Source: Rhodococcus rhodochrous
GTDB lineage: Bacteria > Actinomycetota > Actinomycetes > Mycobacteriales > Mycobacteriaceae
Length of the DNA stretch: 64,000 bases
Assembly: GCF_014854695.1 (NCBI RefSeq)
Contig: NZ_CP027557.1
Coordinates: 1,860,001-1,924,000, forward strand
Reading direction: 5' to 3'
Part shown: one piece after another, positions 1-14,563 of the stretch
How the letters are laid out: the number at the start of each line of letters is the position of its first letter
Position numbering within the stretch: the first letter of the stretch is position 1
Made by a program: the position numbers and the translations under genes
The notes under the pieces: model-generated
What the model was told of the DNA's origin: nothing
What the model saw: the letters and a program-made list of their open reading frames with translations, nothing else
Databases searched by the model: none

Positions 1-1
1 C

Positions 2-142
2 GCCGCGACCGCCAAGTTCAAGGAGGGCTTCATCGCCTCCGACGGCAGCCGTGTCGTGAACGAGGCAGAGGCCGAGGCCCTCGGTGCCGACGAGGTCCAG
101 CAGGAGCAGGTCTCCGTCAAGCGCACCACCGTTCGCAAGTGA
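2..142 (+). CDS. atpA: F1F0 ATP synthase subunit alpha, C-terminal end (partial)
   Basis: Only the last 46 codons are present; the gene begins before the window. The frame ends with ...VSVKRTTVRK and a TGA 48 bases before atpG. The piece contains the helical end of the alpha subunit (KFKEGFIASDG) and then a charged tail of about 30 residues. Such a C-terminal extension is typical of mycobacterial and related alpha subunits and is absent from E. coli; in mycobacteria it helps suppress ATP hydrolysis. Identity rests on this tail and on the following atpG-atpD-atpC order. The product is part of the catalytic F1 head on the cytoplasmic face of the membrane. Confidence 0.9.
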   Translation, partial: AATAKFKEGFIASDGSRVVNEAEAEALGADEVQQEQVSVKRTTVRK

Positions 143-190
143 GCGGGGAGTCCATGACCCAGCGTCCAGTGAAGGGAGTGTGATCGACGA

Positions 191-1174
191 ATGGCGAACT
201 TGCGCGAACTGCGCTCGCGGATCAAGTCGGTCAACTCGACCAAGAAGATCACCAAGGCGCAGGAACTGATCGCGACGTCGCGTATCACGAAGGCCCAGGC
301 CCGAGTGGCAGCGTCGAAGCCGTACGCCGAGGAGATCACCAAGGTGCTCTCCGAGCTGGCGAGTGCGTCGGCCTCGTTGGATCACCCCCTGCTCAACGAG
401 CGCGAGAACCCCAAGCGTGCCGCAGTGCTGGTCGTGACCAGCGACCGCGGTATGGCCGGCGGTTACAACTCCAACGTCCTCAAGGAAGCCGAGGAGCTGC
501 GTCAGCTGCTCCTCAGCGAGGGCAAGGAGCCTGTGCTGTACGTGATGGGCGGCAAGGGCCTCGGCTACTACACGTTCCGTGAGCGTGAAGTGGCCGCTGC
601 CTGGACGGGCTTCTCGCAGGACCCCCGTTACACGGACGCCGCGAAGGCGAGCCGTCACCTGGTCGAGCTGTTCATGGCGGGTTCGGGCACCGAGGTGCCC
701 GCCCCGAACGGCGAGGGCACCATCGAGGGCGTCGACGAACTGCACATCGTCTACACCCGCTTCGTGTCGATGCTGACCCAGACCCCCCAGGTTCGCAGGA
801 TGGCTCCGCTCGAGGTGAGCATCACCGAGGACGAGATCGACCTCGGCGAGGACATGCTCACCGACGGACGCCGCGCTACGGACACCGAGGGACCGCAGGC
901 CGTGTACAACTTCGAGCCGGAGGCCGGAGTTCTGCTCGAGGCTCTCCTGCCGAAGTACATCAGCACGCGCATCTACGCGTCGCTGCTGGACGCGGCGGCC
1001 TCCGAGTCGGCAGCCCGTCGTACCGCCATGAAGGCCGCGACGGACAACGCGACGGAACTGGTGAACACCCTCAGCCGTCAGGCGAACCAGGCCCGCCAGG
1101 CCCAGATCACCCAGGAAATCAGCGAGATCGTCGGCGGTGCCGGTGCGCTCGCCTCGAGTGCAGGAAGTGACTGA
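191..1174 (+). CDS. atpG: F1F0 ATP synthase subunit gamma
   Basis: Central rotor stalk of F1, 327 aa, converting rotation of the c-ring into conformational changes in the alpha/beta hexamer. The N-terminal helix starts [19 protein letters not shown] and the C-terminal helix contains the conserved TDNATELV segment, which together form the coiled coil inside the head. Residues about 164-178 ([15 protein letters not shown]) are an extra loop characteristic of the mycobacterial/corynebacterial gamma subunit. The ATG is preceded by a GAAGGGAG-like ribosome site. It lies between atpA and atpD in one operon, 6 bases from atpD. Confidence 0.98.
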   Translation: MANLRELRSRIKSVNSTKKITKAQELIATSRITKAQARVAASKPYAEEITKVLSELASASASLDHPLLNERENPKRAAVLVVTSDRGMAGGYNSNVLKEAEELRQLLLSEGKEPVLYVMGGKGLGYYTFREREVAAAWTGFSQDPRYTDAAKASRHLVELFMAGSGTEVPAPNGEGTIEGVDELHIVYTRFVSMLTQTPQVRRMAPLEVSITEDEIDLGEDMLTDGRRATDTEGPQAVYNFEPEAGVLLEALLPKYISTRIYASLLDAAASESAARRTAMKAATDNATELVNTLSRQANQARQAQITQEISEIVGGAGALASSAGSD

Positions 1175-2629
<1,455 letters not shown>

Positions 2630-2635
2630 GCCACC

Positions 2636-3004
2636 GTGGCTGAGATGAGCGTGGACATCGTTGCCGTCGAGGAGCGTGTGTGGTCCGGATCGGCGACTCT
2701 CGTCACCGCCCAGACCACCGAGGGCGAGATCGGCATCATGCCCGGTCACGAGCCCGTGCTCGGCCAGCTCGTCGAGGGTGGCGTCGTGTCCGTCAGGACC
2801 GCGGACGGTGAGCGGATCGTCATGGCCGTCCATGGCGGATTCCTCTCGGTGACCGCGACGACGGTGACGGTGCTCGCCGAAGCCGCCGACCGCGTGGAGG
2901 ACATCGACGTCGAGGCAGCCAAGTCGACTCTGAACGATGCAGATCGTGACGAGTCGGAGATCGCAGCGGCCCGCGGCCGCCTGCGGGCTGTCGAACGAGC
3001 TTGA
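2636..3004 (+). CDS. atpC: F1F0 ATP synthase subunit epsilon
   Basis: Central-stalk regulatory subunit, 122 aa, starting with GTG ([16 protein letters not shown]). The N-terminal beta-sandwich contains the family motifs [16 protein letters not shown] and [10 protein letters not shown] (here [11 protein letters not shown]). A helical tail rich in Ala/Arg follows ([17 protein letters not shown]). It closes the atp operon as in M. tuberculosis, where the next gene encodes the same DUF2550 protein seen here. It binds gamma and the c-ring and modulates coupling. Confidence 0.97.
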   Translation: MAEMSVDIVAVEERVWSGSATLVTAQTTEGEIGIMPGHEPVLGQLVEGGVVSVRTADGERIVMAVHGGFLSVTATTVTVLAEAADRVEDIDVEAAKSTLNDADRDESEIAAARGRLRAVERA

Positions 3005-3044
3005 TCGTCGAAACAACGAGAAGCCGCGACGGAGCCGACGAGCA

Positions 3045-3479
3045 GTGTCACTTGGATTTCTGATTCTCAATATCCTTGTGGTGCTGCTCGCGGTCTCCGT
3101 CGCGGCTTTGTTGTACCGTCTCTTCACCTTGCGCGGCGGGGGTACCGCCGCCATCCTGCGAGTGATGCCTCAGAACGAGGGTTCCGGCTGGAGGCACGGA
3201 ATCGTTCGGTACGGCGACAACACACTCGCTTTCTTCAAGCTTTCGAGCCTTCGGCCCGGACCCGACGTACGCCTGACCCGTCAGGGCATCGATGTGCGTT
3301 CGCGGCGCAAGCCGGAAGGCAGTGAATTCGACATCATGACCGAGGACATCGTGATCCTCGATGTGATCGACCGCGACAACTCGTACGAGATCGCGCTCGA
3401 CAGCGGCGCTTTGATGGCCTTCATGTCCTGGGTCGAATCCAGGCCGGACGGCCGGTCGCAGCGCCGCCGCCCCGTCTAG
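3045..3479 (+). CDS. DUF2550 membrane-anchored protein
   Basis: 144 aa, homologue of the M. tuberculosis gene directly after atpC (Rv1312, DUF2550). I chose the GTG giving MSLGFLILNILVVLL, because it puts one transmembrane segment (about residues 3-24) right at the N-terminus; a longer in-frame extension would run into atpC. The rest is a soluble domain with GWRHGIVRYGDNTLAFFKLSSL and an Arg-rich tail (SRPDGRSQRRRPV). No catalytic motif is visible. Its conserved place beside the ATP synthase operon suggests a link to membrane energetics or the envelope, but its function is not known. Confidence 0.9.
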   Translation: MSLGFLILNILVVLLAVSVAALLYRLFTLRGGGTAAILRVMPQNEGSGWRHGIVRYGDNTLAFFKLSSLRPGPDVRLTRQGIDVRSRRKPEGSEFDIMTEDIVILDVIDRDNSYEIALDSGALMAFMSWVESRPDGRSQRRRPV

Positions 3480-3489
3480 AGGGACTTCC

Positions 3490-4062
3490 TCACGCGCCCG
3501 CTCCCGGCTTCCACAGCACGTCGCCGTCCGGGTTCGCGATCCGGCACAGGATGAAGAGCAGATCCGAGAGCCGGTTCAGGTACTTCGCCGGCAGGACGTT
3601 CGTATCGTCCGGAGCCGCGTCCACCGCCGCCCACGCCGACCGTTCCGCACGCCGTGCGACCGTCCTGGCGGTGTGCAGCAGAGCAGCCCCCGGCGTACCG
3701 CCCGGAAGAATGAACGAGTTGAGCGGTTCCAGCTCCTCGTTGAACTCGTCGCACCAGCCCTCGAGCCGGTCGATGTACTGCTGGGTGATCCGCAGCGGCG
3801 GGTACTTCGGGTTCTCGACCACGGGCGTCGACAGATCAGCGCCGGCATCGAAGAGATCGTTCTGGATCTGACGGAGTACCAGGACGAGCCGTTCCGAGAG
3901 TGCTCCCAGTGCGAGCGCCACACCGATTGCGGCGTTGGTCTCGTCGCAGTCGGCGTAGGCGACCAGACGAGGGTCGTTCTTCGAGACGCGCGAGAAGTCG
4001 CTGAGTCCCGTCGTTCCGTCGTCTCCGGTGCGCGTATAGATCCGTGTCAGGTGGACTGCCAT
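3490..4062 (-). CDS. Cob(I)alamin adenosyltransferase, PduO type
   Basis: 190 aa enzyme of the PduO/MMAB class that transfers the adenosyl group of ATP to cob(I)alamin to make coenzyme B12. The family ATP-binding signature is at the N-terminus ([23 protein letters not shown]), and later motifs [26 protein letters not shown] and [15 protein letters not shown] are intact. The start is the ATG giving MAVHLTRIY; the open frame extends further upstream but only as antisense to murA. It faces murA divergently and converges on the DUF2550 gene with a 10-base gap. Its product would serve B12 enzymes such as methylmalonyl-CoA mutase, consistent with the epimerase gene further along this window. Confidence 0.95.
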   Translation of the reverse strand: MAVHLTRIYTRTGDDGTTGLSDFSRVSKNDPRLVAYADCDETNAAIGVALALGALSERLVLVLRQIQNDLFDAGADLSTPVVENPKYPPLRITQQYIDRLEGWCDEFNEELEPLNSFILPGGTPGAALLHTARTVARRAERSAWAAVDAAPDDTNVLPAKYLNRLSDLLFILCRIANPDGDVLWKPGAGA

Positions 4063-4120
4063 GAGCGTCACGGTACCGGCTCTGCTCTTCCCACGGACAC
4101 GCCCGTTACGCTGTGTCGTT

Positions 4121-5401
4121 GTGAGTGAACGCTTTCTTGTCACAGGTGGGAACCGCCTTTCCGGCGACGTCGTCGTCGGGGGTGCCAAGAACAGCGTCCT
4201 CAAGTTGATGGCCGCGGCACTGCTCGCCGAGGGCACCACCACGATCACCAACTGCCCCGACATCCTCGACGTGCCCTTGATGGCCGATGTCCTGCGTGGA
4301 CTCGGATGCGAGGTCGAACTCGAAGGCGACGCCGTACGCATCACGACGCCTGCCGAACCCGAGTACCGCGCCGACTTCGCGGCCGTGCGGCAGTTCCGGG
4401 CGTCGGTCTGCGTACTCGGCCCGCTGGTTGCACGCTGCCGCAAGGCGATCGTGGCGCTACCCGGAGGCGACGCCATCGGCTCCCGTCCGCTCGACATGCA
4501 CCAGGCAGGTCTGCGACTGCTCGGCGCCCATTCGTCGATCGAGCACGGATGCGTCGTCGCGGAAGCGGACGATCTGCACGGTGCCACCATCCGTCTGGCG
4601 TTCCCTTCGGTGGGAGCGACGGAGAACATCCTCATGGCCGCGGTCCTCGCCAAGGGTGACACGACCATCGACAACGCAGCCCGCGAACCCGAGATCGTCG
4701 ACCTGTGCAACATGCTCGTCCGCATGGGGGCACGGATCACCGGTGCGGGCAGTACGACGCTGCGGGTCTCGGGAGTCTCGTCCCTCCGTCCCACCGAGCA
4801 CCGGTGCATCGGCGACCGGATCGTTGCGGCGACGTGGGGGATCGCAGCAGTGATGACGCGGGGCGATATCGCCGTCCGCGGCGTCAATCCGAAGCACCTC
4901 GCGTTGGTGCTGGACAAGTTGCGCAGTGCCGGCGCCGAGGTCCTGCCGTTGGCCGACGGATTCCACGTCGTGCAGAAGGACCGGCCCCGTGCCGTCAACT
5001 TCGCGACGCTGCCGTATCCGGGATTCCCTACCGACCTGCAGCCCATGGCCATCGGTCTCGCGGCCATCGCCGACGGGACGTCGATGATCACCGAGAACGT
5101 CTTCGAAGCACGGTTCCGGTTCGTCGAGGAGATGGTGCGTCTCGGTGCGGACGCCCGCACCGACGGCCATCACGCGGTTGTGCGGGGAGTCGAGCAGTTG
5201 TCGAGTGCTCCCGTGTGGGCATCGGACATCCGTGCGGGCGCAGGTCTGGTGCTCGCCGGCCTGTGTGCGGACGGGGTCACGGAAGTGCACGACGTCTACC
5301 ACATCGACCGTGGTTATCCGCGGTTCGTCGAGATCCTCCAGGAGCTCGGCGGAACCATCGAGCGGGTGGGTGTCGAGGAAGGCCGACTCCTGTCGCACTA
5401 G
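4121..5401 (+). CDS. murA: UDP-N-acetylglucosamine 1-carboxyvinyltransferase (Asp-type MurA)
   Basis: First committed step of peptidoglycan synthesis: transfers enolpyruvate from PEP to UDP-GlcNAc in the cytoplasm. 426 aa from the GTG giving [19 protein letters not shown]; a longer frame with an ATG 60 bases upstream exists, but the family starts at this point. The conserved KNS ([11 protein letters not shown]) is near residue 24. The active-site loop reads [13 protein letters not shown], so position 117 is Asp where E. coli has Cys. This is the same replacement as in M. tuberculosis MurA and is known to make the enzyme insensitive to fosfomycin. It lies directly upstream of the rRNA operon, as in mycobacteria. 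Confidence 0.97.
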   Translation: MSERFLVTGGNRLSGDVVVGGAKNSVLKLMAAALLAEGTTTITNCPDILDVPLMADVLRGLGCEVELEGDAVRITTPAEPEYRADFAAVRQFRASVCVLGPLVARCRKAIVALPGGDAIGSRPLDMHQAGLRLLGAHSSIEHGCVVAEADDLHGATIRLAFPSVGATENILMAAVLAKGDTTIDNAAREPEIVDLCNMLVRMGARITGAGSTTLRVSGVSSLRPTEHRCIGDRIVAATWGIAAVMTRGDIAVRGVNPKHLALVLDKLRSAGAEVLPLADGFHVVQKDRPRAVNFATLPYPGFPTDLQPMAIGLAAIADGTSMITENVFEARFRFVEEMVRLGADARTDGHHAVVRGVEQLSSAPVWASDIRAGAGLVLAGLCADGVTEVHDVYHIDRGYPRFVEILQELGGTIERVGVEEGRLLSH

Positions 5402-5521
5402 GGAGAAATCCCTGGTCGGGACCTGTGTCCGGCGTCACCGGTGGCGATTTCGGTTCGGTCGGCGCCTTTCGGGGACATCCACCTGGGCTTTCCTCGAGGG
5501 CTACCCCTCTGACCAGGCGAT

Positions 5522-5550
5522 TTGGCAGGCTGTTGATCCTCGCGTAACTT
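5522..5550 (+). promoter_or_regulatory. Candidate rRNA promoter P1
   Basis: TTGGCA and TAACTT separated by 17 bases, about 410 bases before the mature 16S. Spacing and hexamers fit the housekeeping sigma factor. Inferred from sequence only. Confidence 0.45.
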
Positions 5551-5632
5551 ATTCCAGGTCAGAGCGACACGGACACCGACCCGGGCCGAGAGGAACGGGA
5601 CAACGAGGTTGGACGAAGGCGCCTGAACTTGG

Positions 5633-5661
5633 TTACGAGCCCCCGATTCTTCTGGTAAGGT
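5633..5661 (+). promoter_or_regulatory. Candidate rRNA promoter P2
   Basis: TTACGA and TAAGGT separated by 17 bases. The -10 is followed by a GC-rich discriminator (CGGTGG), as is common for growth-regulated rRNA promoters. Inferred by eye. Confidence 0.4.
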
Positions 5662-5959
5662 CGGTGGCCCCGGAGGTCGAAGAGACCTCCTGATGAACAG
5701 TCACCCCGGAGTGAGCGAACCGGAAGGTTCGGGATCGATGGTGTGTGCGTGTTCTTTGAGAACTCAACAGTGTGCCGATGAATGTCAGTGCCAAATAATA
5801 TTTGGTGCGGCCATCGAATTTGTTCGGTGGTTGTTGCTGGACATCGCATTCTTCCGTCTGCGGTGATCCAGTGTTTGAGCTAGTTTGAGTTTGTATGCTA
5901 GTGATTTGACTCTTGTGTCTTTGACTGATTACCTCGCTTCGGTGGGGAATCTTGAGTCT

Positions 5960-10911
<4,952 letters not shown>

Positions 10912-10914
<3 letters not shown>

Positions 10915-10934
10915 ATGTTACGCGTCCACTGTGC
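10912..10934 (+). other. 23S precursor processing stem, 3' arm
   Basis: AAGATGTTACGCGTCCACTGTGC, partner of the arm in the spacer before 23S. The 23S-5S spacer (10915-11020) holds no tRNA. Confidence 0.8.
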
Positions 10935-11020
10935 GGTATCTGAAACAACACACACATCAGATATCGGGAATCCCCCTGCGGGAGAACCGAATCCGATGCG
11001 TGGAATATTGTTTCATAGAG

Positions 11021-11137
11021 TTACGGCGGCCATAGCGACAGGGAAACGCCCGGTCCCATTCCGAACCCGGAAGCTAAGCCTGTCTGCGCCGATGGTACTG
11101 CACTCGACAGGGTGTGGGAGAGTAGGACACCGCCGAA
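11021..11137 (+). rRNA. rrf: 5S ribosomal RNA
   Basis: About 117 bases beginning TTACGGCGGCCATAGCGACAG and ending AGTAGGACACCGCCGAAC. The ends pair (CGGCGG with CCGCCG), and the loop CCGATGGTACTGC and the segment CCGAACCCGGAAGCTAAG are conserved in 5S. It closes the rRNA operon. Confidence 0.95.
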
Positions 11138-11147
11138 CACCCGTTCC

Positions 11148-11185
11148 GAAAGGGGACCCACATTGTGGGTCCCCTTTCGTGTTCT
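11148..11185 (+). terminator. rRNA operon terminator
   Basis: Perfect 14-bp stem (GAAAGGGGACCCAC and GTGGGTCCCCTTTC) with a 3-base loop, starting 10 bases after 5S. A short T-containing tail (CGTGTTCT) follows. Confidence 0.9.
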
Positions 11186-11442
11186 CCGGGTCCTCTTCAG
11201 ACGTGTCGGAGGATCCCACCCCACGGAAAGTCCTTACGCTCCAAAAGGATTTCGGGTACGGTGTGCCCGCTCCGATCGCCGGCACCCAACGGATCACGAC
11301 CTCGTAACAAACACGCTCTGTTCCAGGCTATGCCCACTTATGTCGGTAACGTCCGCTCATGCACGATCGCACGGTTCGTGTGGGTTCGGCGTGTGAGCGC
11401 CTGTCGGGGGCGTTCTCGTCGACGACGAGGAGGGGCGAGACG
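11186..11442 (+). promoter_or_regulatory. ehuB upstream region
   Basis: Gene-free stretch between the rRNA terminator and ehuB. A weak promoter candidate is TTACGC (11234-11239) and TACGGT (11257-11262) with a 17-base spacer. A 6-bp inverted repeat CTCGTC/GACGAG lies just before the GAGGAGGGGCG ribosome site. Osmotic control would be expected for this transporter, but nothing here proves it. Confidence 0.35.
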
Positions 11443-12336
11443 ATGACGAATCGATCGACTACGGGTACCGCCGGCAGGTTCACGGCGGTGATCGCGGGAC
11501 TGGGACTCATCGGCGCGGCCGTCACAGGATGCACGAGCGTCGACACCGACACCGAGGGCTCGACCCTCGAACGACTCCAGCAGGAAGGCACCGTCACCGT
11601 CGGGTTCGCCGGCGAGGCACCCTACAGCTTCATGCAGGACGGCGAACTCACCGGGGCCACCGTCGCTCTGCACCGCGAGATCTTCAAGAACCTCGGCATC
11701 GACAACGTCGAAGGTGTGGCCACCGACTTCGGTGCGCTCATCCCCGGCCTGCAGGCCGGACGATTCGACGTCGTCAGCGCCGGCATGTCGATCCTCCCGC
11801 AGCGTTGCGAACAGGCACTGTTCAGCGAGCCGGAGTTCAACTACACCACCGCACTCATGGTCCCGCAGGGCAATCCGGAACAACTCGCCGACATGCAGTC
11901 GATCGCCGAGAGTGGCGTCCGGATGGCGGTCATGACCGGCGCGATCGAAGCGGACTACGCCTCTGCGCTCGGTATCGACGCGATGCAGGTGGCGTCTCCC
12001 CAGGACGGGATGGATGCGGTCGTCAACGGACGCGCCGACGTCTTCGCGCTGACGGGTATCTCCCTGAACTGGATGAAGCAGAACAACGAGGGTGCGCCCG
12101 TCGACGTCACCGAGTCGTTCGTCGCGGAGATCGACGGGGTGCCTCAGGTGGGCGCCGGCGGAACGGTCTTCCGCAAGGAGGACACCGAACTGCGCGACGC
12201 CTACAACGAGGAACTCGCGAAGATCACGTCCGATCCGCAGAAGTACCTGTCGATCGTCGGCGAGTTCGGGTTCACGGAGGCGGAGATGCCCGATCCGGGG
12301 CTGACGACCGAGATGCTCTGCGAGGGCGTTTCCTGA
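11443..12336 (+). CDS. ehuB: Ectoine/hydroxyectoine ABC transporter, substrate-binding lipoprotein
   Basis: 297 aa periplasmic-type binding protein of the amino-acid (SBP_bac_3) family. The start is the ATG after GAGGAGGGGCGAGACG; an in-frame ATG 84 bases upstream would only add a tail before the signal peptide. Signal peptide with lipobox-like VTGC at about residues 26-29, so it is probably a lipoprotein. EhuB-like motifs run through it: IFKNLGIDNV, GALIPGLQAGRFDVVSAGM, RCEQALFSEP and FRKEDTELRDAYNEELAKI. These match what I recall of Sinorhizobium EhuB much better than glutamine binders. First gene of ehuBCDA. Substrate is assigned by family resemblance, not tested. Confidence 0.85.
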   Translation: MTNRSTTGTAGRFTAVIAGLGLIGAAVTGCTSVDTDTEGSTLERLQQEGTVTVGFAGEAPYSFMQDGELTGATVALHREIFKNLGIDNVEGVATDFGALIPGLQAGRFDVVSAGMSILPQRCEQALFSEPEFNYTTALMVPQGNPEQLADMQSIAESGVRMAVMTGAIEADYASALGIDAMQVASPQDGMDAVVNGRADVFALTGISLNWMKQNNEGAPVDVTESFVAEIDGVPQVGAGGTVFRKEDTELRDAYNEELAKITSDPQKYLSIVGEFGFTEAEMPDPGLTTEMLCEGVS

Positions 12337-12352
12337 TCCCGGCTGCGTCGTA

Positions 12353-13087
12353 ATGGATTTCGGTTCCAAGATCGAACTGCTGTGGAACTCCCTTCCGCAA
12401 CTGTTCGACGGTCTGCTCGTCACCGTCGAACTGACCGTGGGGAGTGCGGTCTTCGCGTTCCTGCTCGCCGTGGCCCTCGGGCTGGCGGCAGGCGCGAAGA
12501 ACCTCGCCCTGCGCGGCAGTGCGCGGGTGTTCATCGAGTTCTTCCGCGGCACTTCGCTTCTCGTTCAGCTGTTCTGGTTCTTCTACGTCCTGCCGTTGTT
12601 CGGGTTCCGGCTCGAATCGATCGTGTGCGGGATCCTCGCCCTGTCGCTCAACTACGGCGCCTACGGAGCGGAGGTGGTGCGCGGTGCGATCGCCTCGGTG
12701 CCGAAGCCGCAACTCGAGGCGGCGACAGCGCTGAATTTCGGCTACTGGCAACGCATGCGACGGGTGATCTTCCCGCAGGCCTGGGCCGAGATGATCCCGC
12801 CGCTGACCAATCTGCTCATCCAGCTGCTCAAGGGAACGGCACTGGCGAGTTACATCCTCCTGCAGGACCTCACATTCCAGATCGAGCAGCTCCGTAGAGG
12901 CAGTGGCGACACCATCTTCGCGTTCGGTGTGGGGTTGGTGCTGTACTTCGTGCTCGGCTATCTGCTGACGCTGCTGATGAATGCGCTCGAGGTGCGCGCC
13001 AAGAGTCGACTCGGGACCGGTCCCACTCTGCGTGAGATCTTCGGGCTCGCCCCTGTCTTCGATCAGCCGGTAGGGGCACGCTCATGA
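12353..13087 (+). CDS. ehuC: Ectoine/hydroxyectoine ABC transporter, permease EhuC
   Basis: 244 aa inner-membrane permease of the His/Glu/Gln family with about five membrane segments. The EAA loop that docks the ATPase reads LEAATALNFGYWQRMRRVIFPQA. The N-terminal domain contains the typical FIEFFRGTSLLVQLFWFFYVLP. It starts 16 bases after ehuB and its stop overlaps the start of ehuD by 4 bases. EhuC and EhuD probably form a heterodimeric channel. Confidence 0.85.
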   Translation: MDFGSKIELLWNSLPQLFDGLLVTVELTVGSAVFAFLLAVALGLAAGAKNLALRGSARVFIEFFRGTSLLVQLFWFFYVLPLFGFRLESIVCGILALSLNYGAYGAEVVRGAIASVPKPQLEAATALNFGYWQRMRRVIFPQAWAEMIPPLTNLLIQLLKGTALASYILLQDLTFQIEQLRRGSGDTIFAFGVGLVLYFVLGYLLTLLMNALEVRAKSRLGTGPTLREIFGLAPVFDQPVGARS

Positions 13088-13728
13088 CCGTCGATTGGAG
13101 TTGGGAACGCGCGGCCGACGCGCTTCCGGTACTGCTCGAAGGGTTCCGGATCACCTTGCTGGCCACGGTCCTCGGATTCGTGGTCGCCGCGGTGCTCGGG
13201 CTGGTGGTGGCCGTCGCCCGTCGCTCGCTGCCGAAGGTCCTCGCGACGGCGTTGTCCGCCGTCGTCCAGTTCATCCGGCTCACCCCGCTCGTGGTGCAGC
13301 TGCTGTTCGTCTACTACCTGCTCCCGCAGTTCAGTGCGTTGCAGATCGGCATCGCGGTACTGGGGATCCACTACTCGACCTACATGGCCGAGGTGTACCG
13401 GGCGGGCATCGACGCGGTTCCGAAGGGACAATGGGAGGCGTGCCGCGCCCTGTCGTTGTCGCCGATGCGCACGTGGCGTGCGGTGATCCTGCCGCAGGCC
13501 GTGCGCCGCGTCGTGCCTGCGCTGGGAAACTATGCGGTGTCGCTGTTCAAGGACACCCCGTTCCTGTTCACGATCTCCGTCGTGGAGATGGTGACCGCGG
13601 CCCAGCAGTTCGGTGCGCGCAACTTCCAGTACCTCGAGCCGCTCACGCTGGCCGGCCTGATCTTCCTCCTCGCCAGCTACCCGACGTCGTTGCTCGTCCG
13701 CCGATTGGAGCGTCGCCTTGCCTATTGA
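13084..13728 (+). CDS. ehuD: Ectoine/hydroxyectoine ABC transporter, permease EhuD
   Basis: 214 aa second permease of the importer. Contains IRLTPLVVQLLFVYYLLP and the EAA loop WEACRALSLSPMRTWRAVILPQA. It overlaps ehuC by ATGA and overlaps the start of ehuA by 11 bases, showing tight translational coupling. Membrane-spanning helices fill most of the protein. Function is assigned from the neighbouring EhuB-like binding protein. Confidence 0.85.
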   Translation: MTVDWSWERAADALPVLLEGFRITLLATVLGFVVAAVLGLVVAVARRSLPKVLATALSAVVQFIRLTPLVVQLLFVYYLLPQFSALQIGIAVLGIHYSTYMAEVYRAGIDAVPKGQWEACRALSLSPMRTWRAVILPQAVRRVVPALGNYAVSLFKDTPFLFTISVVEMVTAAQQFGARNFQYLEPLTLAGLIFLLASYPTSLLVRRLERRLAY

Positions 13729-14554
13729 GATGCACAAGGAAGCCGGTGCCGACGGCGACTCGCTGTCCGCCGCCACGTCCGACGGGTCGATGATCCGATT
13801 CGACTCCGTGGTCAAGAAATTCGGCGATCACGTGGTCCTCGACCATCTCGACTTCACCGTCGCTCCGGGGGAACGGGTCACGTTGATCGGTCCGAGCGGT
13901 TCGGGCAAGACGACCATCCTGCGCCTGCTCATGACCCTCGAGAAGATCGACGACGGTGTGGTGTGGGTCAAGGGCGAACCGCTCAGCCACGAACGCAAGG
14001 GGTCGCGCCTCGTCCCGGCCTCCGAGCGCTACCTGAGGACGATGCGCCGCAACATCGGCATGGTCTTCCAGCAGTTCAACCTGTTCCCCAACATGAACGT
14101 GATGGAGAACCTCACCGAGGCTCCGGTGCACGTCCTCGGCCGCAGCAAGGCCGACGCACGCGACCGTGCGCGGGAATTGCTCGCGATGGTCGGTCTGTCC
14201 GACAAGGAGACCGCCCATCCCACACAACTGTCGGGTGGTCAGCAGCAGCGGGTCGCGATCGCCCGTGCCCTCGCGATGGATCCGGAGATCCTGCTGCTCG
14301 ACGAGGTCACCTCGGCCCTCGATCCCGAACTCGTCGCCGACGTGCTGGACGTGCTGCGGACGATCGCCGAGACGACCGACATCACGATGCTGATCGTGAC
14401 GCACGAGATGCACTTCGCCCGCGACGTCTCCGATCGTGTGCTGATGTTCGACCAGGGTCGCATCGTGGAGGAGGGTCCGCCCGAGCGCATCTTCACCAGT
14501 CCCCGGGAGGAACGCACCCGCAAGTTCCTCGACGCGGTGCTGGCGGGGGAGTGA
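13718..14554 (+). CDS. ehuA: Ectoine/hydroxyectoine ABC transporter, ATP-binding protein
   Basis: 278 aa ATPase of the polar amino acid ABC family. Walker A GPSGSGKTT, Q-loop MVFQQFNLFPNMNV, signature LSGGQQQRVAIARAL and Walker B ILLLDEVTSALDPEL are intact, followed by the switch His (VTHEMHF). The TTG start is chosen because a GGAG lies 7 bases before it; the alternative ATG four codons later has no ribosome site. The insertion after the Walker A region (KGEPLSHERKGSRLVPASERYLRTMR) is also seen in EhuA proteins. Last gene of the operon, ending 9 bases from the convergent cyclase gene. Confidence 0.85.
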   Translation: MPIEMHKEAGADGDSLSAATSDGSMIRFDSVVKKFGDHVVLDHLDFTVAPGERVTLIGPSGSGKTTILRLLMTLEKIDDGVVWVKGEPLSHERKGSRLVPASERYLRTMRRNIGMVFQQFNLFPNMNVMENLTEAPVHVLGRSKADARDRARELLAMVGLSDKETAHPTQLSGGQQQRVAIARALAMDPEILLLDEVTSALDPELVADVLDVLRTIAETTDITMLIVTHEMHFARDVSDRVLMFDQGRIVEEGPPERIFTSPREERTRKFLDAVLAGE

Positions 14555-14563
14555 GGCCGGCCG

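Larger units (their letters stand above)
5402..5959 (+). promoter_or_regulatory. rRNA operon leader and promoter region
   Basis: 558 bases between murA and 16S with no gene. It holds two sigma-70-like promoter candidates (listed separately) and a conserved actinobacterial boxA-like element TGTTCTTTGAGAACTCAACA at about 5750-5769. The same element recurs in the 16S-23S spacer. The AT-rich stretch after boxA (to 5930) probably forms one arm of the 16S processing stem. Promoter assignments are by eye. Confidence 0.75.
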
